Positions 60,101 to 64,000 of a DNA stretch of 64,000 nucleotides are shown here, in pieces. Below the pieces are notes generated by a model. It was not told the DNA's origin and did not search any database. It saw only the letters and a program-made list of their open reading frames with translations. Every line of letters starts with the position of its first letter. Position 1 is the first letter of the stretch. The translations under genes and the position numbers were made by a program. The stretch covers positions 19,206,885-19,270,884 of the forward strand of contig NC_092029.1 in assembly GCF_042242105.1 (NCBI RefSeq), read 5' to 3'. The DNA is from Pempheris klunzingeri. Lineage: Eukaryota > Chordata > Actinopteri > Acropomatiformes > Pempheridae.

Positions 60101-62143
60101 CTTCATGGACCTACCTGTTGTTCAACAGTCGCTGACCGGGAAGATAATCCAAACACAGTAAAATGTGAATCTGTCAATTTCCCAGGGGGAGACCGGAGGA
60201 TTGACTACCGGAAGTGGTACAGACCACTAGTGTGGTTCTGGATCCTGGGTGGTTTGGCCTACTTTGCTGCAGTGCTGAACATGATTGGTGACTGGCTGAG
60301 AGTGCTGTCCAAAAAGACAAAAGAAGAGGTACGCTGTCATAAGAAATAATTAATGCTGACATGAAGAAGATGTTGATATGTTATATTCTGATAAATTATA
60401 TTGAATTCTGATTTATGAATTACTAAAAAGGTCTACAACCAATAATCATGTTTATTATATGCAATATGTTTAATTGATTTAGCCTGAAGTTATCAAACCC
60501 AAAGTTCTAGGAATACAAGAAGGAATATTAGGAATATAATATTTTGTTTGGATGAGAAAAAACTGCAGAATGCAATTAGTTATTTAATCATTTGTCACGT
60601 TTTTTAAAAGTCAAACAAATTTGAACATGTAATTCATTCAAACTAATTCCAAAGAAGTTTCCAAGCTTATGCATGTTGTGATGATGGATTTTATGGCATG
60701 GCTACATTTTTACCATTATCTTTAAAAATCCTTAACCGTAAAAACAGTGACAGTGGTGCTGCATATGCTTGCATATAAATGTTGCTATCTTATCAGTGAT
60801 GGCCTTTTTACAGGCTTCTGCCCAGGTTCTTGAGGGTGAGAAATGAAAAATAAGCAGTCAAACGAGGTTGTACAGCACAAAGTAGCTGTTTTTACAGTTA
60901 CCCACCACTTTCACACTCAACAGCCTAGACACCAACAGCTATAAGACCTCTTCCCAGGAGAGCACTAGTATCCACCTCCTGTTTAGTAGCCTAGTTTACT
61001 AATAGGGCATACAATAGGTCAATCTGAATATGCATGCTGTTGCACTGACAGACAGTAATGTTTGCATTTGAACAGGCCATTACAGTTTGAACATTTTTAA
61101 AGTTGAAATTTAGAACAAAAATAACAGATTCTTGTTAAATTACTATATGGGCTCATGCTTTTGTGTGAGGCCACCATTTCCTATACAATATAAAAGGATT
61201 TAAGTATTTTTACTGGGGAATTAAACAGCTTTACATTGTTATATAATGCAGTGGATCCATTTTATCTTTCATACCCCGACACCAAAGCAGCGTCTATACA
61301 GCCCCTTGTTACATACAGAAAGCTTATGATCTGTAAACCGTCTCAGGTTGATATATTAGAATGATTTGCAGAGGCATGAGGAAGTAAAATGTTTGACAAA
61401 ATTTCATGGATGACTTTTTTATTTAAAGAACCTTAGCATTGTGCTGCAACATTATATTAGAACAAAGTATACATACATAATAATGATAACTGTAATATTT
61501 GTCTTTGGTCAAGGTTGGAGAGATCAAGGCTCATGCAGCAGAGTGGAAAGCAAATGTTCGAGCAGAATTCCGGGAGACGCGTCGGCGTATGAGTGTCGAG
61601 GTCCACGACAAGCTGCAGCGAGCCGCCACCATTCGGAGCATGGAGAGACGGCAGCTTGGCCTGGACCAGCGCGCCGTGTCGTTGGACATGCTTTCCCCAG
61701 AGCGCCGTGCCATGTTCAACAGCCTAGACACCAACAGCTATAAGACCTCTTCCCAGGAGAGCATCGACACTAAGCTAAACAATCTTCGGCTGCGGGGGGC
61801 TGAGCAGTGCGACCCGCACTCCAACCACCAGACCACGTCTGAGGACAACATTTTCAACCGCTTGGGCTCCGTCACCAAGCTGGCCAAGCGCAACAGGAAC
61901 CGAGATCTGAAGAAAAACATCCCGAACGAGGCTCGCCGACCTCACAGCGAGGCCTACGGCTGCAGCACACCCACTTTCGACTGCAGCACACCCACTGCAG
62001 ATGAAGGGAAAAGAAAGGACGAGGGGGAGGATGAGAACGAAGACAAGGAGTGCAACACTAGCTTGTCTGATTTTCCACTGTTTGTAGAAGCTTGCAAGCC
62101 ACAGAATGGGTTTATTCCAGATCAGATCAAAGATATTGAGTGA
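30056..62143 (+). CDS. kcnk10: TREK-2-like two-pore-domain potassium channel (seven coding exons)
   Basis: Background potassium channel of the plasma membrane, opened by stretch, heat and lipids in mammals. Seven exons join in frame with GT-AG introns to 561 residues (human TREK-2 is about 540). The N-terminus [10 protein letters not shown] matches the MKFP-type human isoform. Helix 1 is about 89-112; P1 is TVITTIGYGN (about 181-190); helix 2 about 199-222; helix 3 about 253-275; P2 is LTTVGIGDY (294-302); helix 4 about 318-342. The C-tail keeps [13 protein letters not shown] and the RRRMSVE phosphorylation-type site. [13 protein letters not shown] favours KCNK10 over KCNK2. Odd points: G-I-G replaces G-F-G in P2, and TIFVKS and ILGGLAYF depart from TREK consensus as I remember it. 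Which teleost duplicate (a or b) is unresolved. Confidence 0.93.
30111..31677 (+). other. kcnk10 intron 1
   Basis: 1.57 kb between exons 1 and 2. Contains homopolymer runs of A (about 30564-30580) and of C near 30894-30905. No nested gene. Confidence 0.8.
31678..32063 (+). CDS. kcnk10: kcnk10 coding exon 2
   Basis: Acceptor TTTATTTCAG, donor ATCAAG|GTAAGAG. Codes for the variable N-terminal domain, helix 1 ([20 protein letters not shown]) and the first part of the extracellular cap helices, including [11 protein letters not shown] with the cap cysteine. Ends between codons. Confidence 0.92.
32396..33034. mobile_element. Diverged partial LTR related to the gag-only retrotransposon
   Basis: Starts TGTTGTCACTC and aligns by eye with the first half of the LTR at 14180-15591. 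Shared blocks include AGTCTCATAAAA, TTGAAGGATTT, GAGTTCTTGACAG, TTGTACAACATTAA and CACAATAATCAAACTCA. It is clearly older than the unit 2 copy. Truncated where the LINE fragment at 33035 begins. Confidence 0.75.
33035..33185 (-). mobile_element. Rex3-like LINE fragment
   Basis: On the minus strand it reads [20 protein letters not shown] and [10 protein letters not shown], matching [20 protein letters not shown] and RVCWERLAE of the LINE at 3737-7076. It corresponds to the linker after the endonuclease, about plus-strand 5800-5950 of that element. Confidence 0.75.
33186..33560. other. Intronic sequence, nothing recognised
   Basis: AT-rich DNA of intron 2 with no support for a gene or a named repeat. 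Confidence 0.5.
33566..33710 (-). repeat. SINE tail fragment with CTCAT microsatellite
   Basis: Five CTCAT repeats at 33566-33590 precede ACCGCTTATCTGTCAGGGTC and GGAGCCTATCCCAGCTGACA, a tail shared in reverse orientation with the SINE at 40405-40677. Only the 3' part is present. Confidence 0.75.
33711..34559. other. Intronic sequence, nothing recognised
   Basis: AT-rich DNA of intron 2. No coding or RNA gene signal. Confidence 0.5.
34560..34876 (-). repeat. AT-rich dispersed repeat ending GTAAAGTGTTACC
   Basis: Runs of TAATGA and TTAACAT type words end in CCCCCATTGTAAAGTGTTAC, the terminus of a repeat very common in fish genomes. The opposite end was not found. Confidence 0.45.
34877..36261. 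other. Intronic sequence, nothing recognised
   Basis: No supported gene. Longest frames (up to 162 codons, minus strand, 35157-35645) show no recognisable domain. Confidence 0.5.
36262..36375 (+). repeat. Decayed SINE core
   Basis: TTTCCTCCTACTGTCCAAAC and CATAGGTGTGAATGTT match, with many changes, the central part of the SINE at 40405-40677. Confidence 0.5.
36376..37840. other. Intronic sequence, nothing recognised
   Basis: AT-rich, with a T run at about 37745-37760. No gene seen. Confidence 0.5.
37841..37946 (+). repeat. End of a MITE-like repeat
   Basis: ACATTACAACATGCAAACATAT and GGAGCCCCAAATAC...TCTCCTTTAA resemble the repeat ending near 60089 in intron 5. The left end is not clear. 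Confidence 0.4.
37947..39249. other. Intronic sequence, nothing recognised
   Basis: Moderately GC-richer block at 38760-39150 without a recognisable protein. The word GAGAAGTCATTATTTTT occurs at 37457 and 38610, a hint of an unnamed repeat. Confidence 0.4.
39250..39789 (+). other. Possible non-coding or unknown exons inside intron 2
   Basis: Two splice-like intervals are seen: a donor TCTCG|GTAAGTC at about 39330, an acceptor CTTTCTTTACGCAG at 39420, and a donor AATCTG|GTAAGACG at 39789. The second interval opens with 61 codons ([11 protein letters not shown] to GEENA, stop at 39605) of unknown nature. It could be an unspliced relic, a lncRNA or chance. Confidence 0.25.
39822..39965 (+). repeat. 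Dispersed fish repeat (TATAGCGCCAATTCAT type)
   Basis: CAATCTTTATTTATATAGCG and CTCAAGACGCTTTACAAAAC followed by ACCAAACTCTTTAATTAAGA. Same family as 27115-27200. Confidence 0.65.
40018..40062. repeat. ATATT microsatellite
   Basis: Seven or so tandem units of TATAT/ATTATAT sequence. Confidence 0.9.
40405..40677 (+). repeat. tRNA-derived SINE, 5' truncated
   Basis: A B box of RNA polymerase III, GGTTCGAATCC, is at 40424-40434; the A box is missing. The body has GACATGCAGGTTAGGTGACC, TGTGATTGACTGGTGACC and GGGATAGGCTCCAGCCCACC. The tail GGATAAGCGG plus GGAT repeats matches the 3' end of the Rex3-like LINE at 3737, which suggests shared retrotransposition machinery. Confidence 0.8.
40678..41089. 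other. Intronic sequence, nothing recognised
   Basis: No gene or named repeat seen. Confidence 0.5.
41090..41880 (+). pseudogene. hAT-type (ZMYM1-like) transposase relic
   Basis: Translating about 41470-41615 gives [20 protein letters not shown] followed by [15 protein letters not shown], which resembles the central domain of hAT transposases domesticated as ZMYM1-like proteins. Stops and frameshifts surround it, and both ends are lost. Confidence 0.6.
41881..42919. other. Intronic sequence, nothing recognised
   Basis: Frames of about 90-110 codons on both strands overlap each other and show no domain. Confidence 0.5.
42920..42972 (-). repeat. End of a dispersed fish repeat (GGCGCTATACAAATA)
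   Basis: AAAGGCGCTATACAAATACA followed by ATTTACCATTTAC is the reverse complement of the 5' end of the family at 45918-46150. Confidence 0.5.
42973..45917. other. Intronic sequence, nothing recognised
   Basis: No gene supported. The longest frame (169 codons, 43136-43645) starts at GTG and shows no domain. Confidence 0.5.
45918..46150 (+). repeat. Dispersed fish repeat (TGGTAAATGGACT type)
   Basis: Begins ATGGTAAATGGACTACTTGT, has GACATTCACCCATTCGAACA and ends near GACATTTCGACACGCGGACT. A decayed copy in reverse orientation is at 56520-56750. Confidence 0.6.
46151..47789. other. Intronic sequence, nothing recognised
   Basis: AT-rich DNA of intron 2 with no gene signal. Confidence 0.5.
47790..49018 (-). 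pseudogene. L2/Rex1-like LINE fragment, minus orientation
   Basis: Reading down from 49010 on the minus strand there is an endonuclease C-terminal part ([20 protein letters not shown], then [15 protein letters not shown]), a linker ([18 protein letters not shown]), reverse transcriptase blocks ([36 protein letters not shown]), and decayed sequence to about 47790. Frameshifts and stops break it. An abutting piece in the opposite direction starts at 49021. Confidence 0.75.
49021..49386 (+). pseudogene. L2/Rex1-like LINE reverse transcriptase fragment, plus orientation
   Basis: Reads [30 protein letters not shown] (the usual catalytic YADD/FSDD box changed) and [16 protein letters not shown]. 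It continues at 50627 after a hAT-like insertion. Confidence 0.78.
49387..50626. mobile_element. Non-autonomous hAT-like transposon inside the LINE
   Basis: Ends TAGGGGTGT and ACACCCCTA are inverted repeats, and LINE coding sequence resumes directly on the right. 1.24 kb, AT-rich, no transposase. No clear 8-bp target duplication. Confidence 0.7.
50627..50930 (+). pseudogene. L2/Rex1-like LINE C-terminal fragment
   Basis: Reads [20 protein letters not shown] and [17 protein letters not shown], the C-terminal region that should follow the 49021-49386 fragment. Decays after about 50850. Confidence 0.75.
50931..52639. other. Intronic sequence, nothing recognised
   Basis: Very AT-rich, with repeated TACTGTAA-type words at 51780-52030. 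No gene. Confidence 0.5.
52640..53230 (-). pseudogene. Gypsy-type reverse transcriptase relic
   Basis: On the minus strand [15 protein letters not shown] (about 53080-53030) contains the YLDD catalytic box of Ty3/Gypsy reverse transcriptase. Decayed downstream sequence suggests an AAPL-type block and the start of the RNase H region, in several frames. Many stops; not functional. Confidence 0.72.
53231..55574. other. End of kcnk10 intron 2, nothing recognised
   Basis: No gene or named repeat. A good acceptor (TCTCTTCCCAG) closes the 23.5-kb intron at 55574. Confidence 0.5.
55575..55692 (+). CDS. kcnk10: kcnk10 coding exon 3
   Basis: Codes for [20 protein letters not shown] and [20 protein letters not shown]: the cap with an NSS glycosylation site, and pore helix 1. 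Donor ATAG|GTACTG splits a glycine codon. Confidence 0.93.
56520..56750 (-). repeat. Decayed dispersed fish repeat in intron 3
   Basis: AAGTGACCTTGGGCAAAAGC and AATGGGTGAATGTGAATGCC match the family seen at 45918-46150, in reverse orientation. Confidence 0.45.
56885..57045 (+). CDS. kcnk10: kcnk10 coding exon 4
   Basis: Acceptor TTTCTCTCCTCCAG. Codes for the first filter YGN and [20 protein letters not shown], helix 2 ([16 protein letters not shown]) and the intracellular [15 protein letters not shown]. Ends between codons with donor CGG|GTGAGT. Confidence 0.93.
57046..59244. other. kcnk10 intron 4
   Basis: 2.2 kb, AT-rich, with no nested gene or recognised repeat. Confidence 0.7.
59245..59437 (+). 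CDS. kcnk10: kcnk10 coding exon 5
   Basis: Acceptor TTCTCTCACAG. Codes for [19 protein letters not shown], helix 3, [19 protein letters not shown] and the second filter [14 protein letters not shown] codes the isoleucine of the filter (59419-59421). Donor GCAG|GTGAGA splits the following glycine codon. Confidence 0.93.
59727..60090. repeat. Decayed MITE-like repeat in intron 5
   Basis: Left end TTAAAGGGGACATACTATGC, right end ATAATATGTCTAATTTAAAG-like; these are imperfect inverted ends of a short element common in fish. Its interior word ACATTACAACATATAAACAT recurs at 37868. Confidence 0.5.
60186..60328 (+). CDS. kcnk10: kcnk10 coding exon 6
   Basis: Acceptor TCAATTTCCCAG. Codes for [19 protein letters not shown], helix 4 ([19 protein letters not shown]) and the proximal C-tail [10 protein letters not shown]. 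Donor GAAGAG|GTACGC. Confidence 0.92.
60917..60964 (+). repeat. 48-bp exact copy of last-exon coding sequence in intron 6
   Basis: Identical to 61716-61763, which codes for [15 protein letters not shown], and in the same orientation 799 bp upstream. The identity stops sharply on both sides. Confidence 0.9.
61514..62143 (+). CDS. kcnk10: kcnk10 coding exon 7 (last)
   Basis: Acceptor TCTTTGGTCAAG. 209 codons plus TGA. Codes for the cytosolic tail: [60 protein letters not shown] and an acidic end. A 7-residue tandem repeat, [14 protein letters not shown], comes from two 16-bp copies (61960-61975 and 61981-61996). The conserved basic segment after helix 4 is the lipid- and kinase-regulated region of TREK channels. 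Confidence 0.93.
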   Translation, partial: VGEIKAHAAEWKANVRAEFRETRRRMSVEVHDKLQRAATIRSMERRQLGLDQRAVSLDMLSPERRAMFNSLDTNSYKTSSQESIDTKLNNLRLRGAEQCDPHSNHQTTSEDNIFNRLGSVTKLAKRNRNRDLKKNIPNEARRPHSEAYGCSTPTFDCSTPTADEGKRKDEGEDENEDKECNTSLSDFPLFVEACKPQNGFIPDQIKDIE

Positions 62144-63470
62144 CAAAACTTAAACAAACAAAAGCGTTGCATATTCAGATGGGCCGATAGACAGTCTGTT
62201 CCCCTACAAATGGAGGTTTTAAATACCACCATTGGTGCCTTAGGTCTCTCTCCTTCCTGTGTGTGCTTAAGCAGGGACACCTGTCCCTTTGTGCTACATA
62301 CTGTAATTTTCACATATTCACTGTGCCCTATGGATCTGTTTGATGCACCTTGTGTTGTATAGATGCAAGACTTGGTAGGGTTTCTCCAATTGTGCTATGC
62401 CAAATGATGGTCATATTAAAAAAAAACATTATTCAGCTAATAGGTGTTTAAAACATAACAACTTCTGTCTTAGTTTCACAGCTTTGGCCATTATTTCTCT
62501 CAGTGATGTATAGTCTATATATCAACTATCAACAGTGTGCACAACTGCGTTTTGAGTCAGTTCTGTAACCGCTTTAATACACAGTACACAGGGAAGACAC
62601 TGTCTGAATCACACCATCAGTAAGTCACATGCATCAGTGTGACAGCTCGTTCATTTAAGCAGAAAAATGACTTTGGAAAGGGTTTATGTGCAGTCTAAAA
62701 AATTATGCATGACTGTACCTGCCGACAAACATGTATGAATACGCCCATCTCTGCAGACATGTGGTCTGAAACCATTTGTTTATCCATTGTCCATCTGTAT
62801 TTGTGTATATCCGGCCCTGAACACACCAGGACAGGTATTATCTGTGTTTTTTAATGATCTGCGTGCCACTAGCTCTGTCTTAACCAACTGGGTTATCATT
62901 GTATTGTTCATTGAAACATACACTCTCGGTGATGGTGTGGCAGAACAGCTCCCCTCTAATGTCTGACTGGGTTTGCCCTTCGTCTATCTAGAAGAACAAG
63001 CTTTGCGTTTTCTTGTATCTTGCCTCATCTGCCTTTGTTGTAGTGATGTCAGCGTGGTACCAGATTTCAGCAATGAAGTTATAGGGTGCAAAAAAAAAAA
63101 GATATATTACAATTAAAACTGAGTTGTGATGGATCTGGAAGTATCCTTGAACATATAAAAGGGGGGGTCTGTTAATCACTTCCAAGATGTGTCAGCTGTA
63201 CAAGCCAGGAAAGTTCAGATTTGCACTGATGTGAGATGGGGAGCTAGATAAAAGTGGACGATGCAGAATAGAAAATTACAGATATCTTAGAAACACAGAT
63301 CATTCTAAACATTTCTAAAAAATCTCTATATAAAATCTATATATGAAGAATATATTGCTGTTGATGGATGTCAAAGAGGGAATTTGAAGCAGCATCTGAA
63401 ATTAACGTTTTGACTGCCCATCCATGGGTATAAATAACGATGATATTATTTAATAAATAAATCCACATTT
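62144..63470 (+). other. kcnk10 3' UTR (extent inferred)
   Basis: AT-rich sequence after the stop. Overlapping AATAAA hexamers at 63452-63461 are plausible polyadenylation signals; the true end is unknown. Confidence 0.5.
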
Positions 63471-64000
63471 GTCACATATATATTTGTTTCAATACATTGT
63501 ATTGAGACGATAAGGTATATATATTTTTTTAATCTGAAACTTGTGTGGTCGATGGAAATAATGTTGGCTGACTAACACTCCTTAGCATGCTGTTAATGAT
63601 GCGTCATGTTTCAGCGTTTGATTTGATCTCCTTTCCTCCACGAGTTCATAGTTTTTTTTGTTCGAATACGTTTTGAATGCGCCGACTTTTTACAGCGTGT
63701 GGCATGAAAAGTTAGAATATGTGGCACTAGCACCCTGCATCCGAGCATATCGACAGACACAGCAGAGGATAGAAGCAAGCGCGCCCATAAAAGACACCAA
63801 AATGCAGAAGAGACTCAATCCATTTACCAATCGTTCACCCGTGGCAGCTAGCCTTCTATGATTTACTCGCCAAACGGAAAATCTATCCGGATTTGGTGCA
63901 GGGTGGGTGTTAAAGCAGCAGCAGGTGGTAACTTTTATAAAAACATCTTTTTGTCAAATTTGCTTGTCCCTGTATCCTGACAGGTGATCTGTGTAAAAAG
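63471..64000. other. Downstream sequence, no gene seen
   Basis: No supported feature. A 67-codon frame at 63658-63861 starts at TTG and is not convincing. Confidence 0.5.

Noticed and set aside
61441-61743. Overlapping frames in the kcnk10 last exon on both strands
   Set aside because: They are shadows of the coding frame that ends at 62143.

Overview
This is a vertebrate nuclear sequence, almost certainly from a teleost fish. The evidence is a tandem array of intronless trace-amine-associated receptor (TAAR) genes, a seven-exon gene for the two-pore-domain potassium channel TREK-2 (kcnk10-like), and a dense load of elements typical of fish: a Rex3/RTE-like LINE with a GGAT-repeat tail, Tc1-type transposons, hAT-type elements, tRNA-derived SINEs and Gypsy-like LTR fragments. 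There are no operons, CRISPR arrays or prokaryotic features.

Region 1 (1-24520) is a tandem segmental duplication. Three units begin with the same sequence at 1, 7138 and 21230, and each carries one intact TAAR gene on the + strand (1160-2146, 8303-9289, 22397-23383). Different mobile elements entered the units. Unit 1 carries a near full-length Rex3-like LINE (3737-7076, minus) flanked by a 13-bp target duplication. Unit 2 carries a 1.6-kb Tc1-like transposon swollen to 10.3 kb (10079-20386) by three nested insertions: a 1.24-kb element encoding a 158-residue one-pass membrane protein, a 3' fragment of a LINE with a restriction-like endonuclease, and a 6.07-kb LTR retrotransposon with a full-length gag but no recognisable pol. 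The sister units preserve the empty target site, so the order of events can be read.

Region 2 (24520-29600) is intergenic. It holds a Gypsy integrase remnant and a non-autonomous hAT-like element with an internal 26-bp foldback.

Region 3 (about 29600-64000) is the kcnk10 gene: a GC-rich 5' region, seven coding exons (30056-62143) that join in frame to 561 residues, and a 3' UTR. Intron 2 is 23.5 kb and full of decayed elements: a diverged LTR related to the young one in unit 2, SINEs, a hAT transposase relic, LINE pieces in opposite orientations, and a Gypsy reverse-transcriptase relic. Two features of the channel deserve a check: the second selectivity filter reads G-I-G instead of the usual G-F-G, and 48 bp of the last exon are repeated exactly in the preceding intron.

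The best candidates for something little described are the 158-residue membrane-protein element and the gag-only LTR retrotransposon. All family assignments rest on reading motifs by eye; no database search was run.
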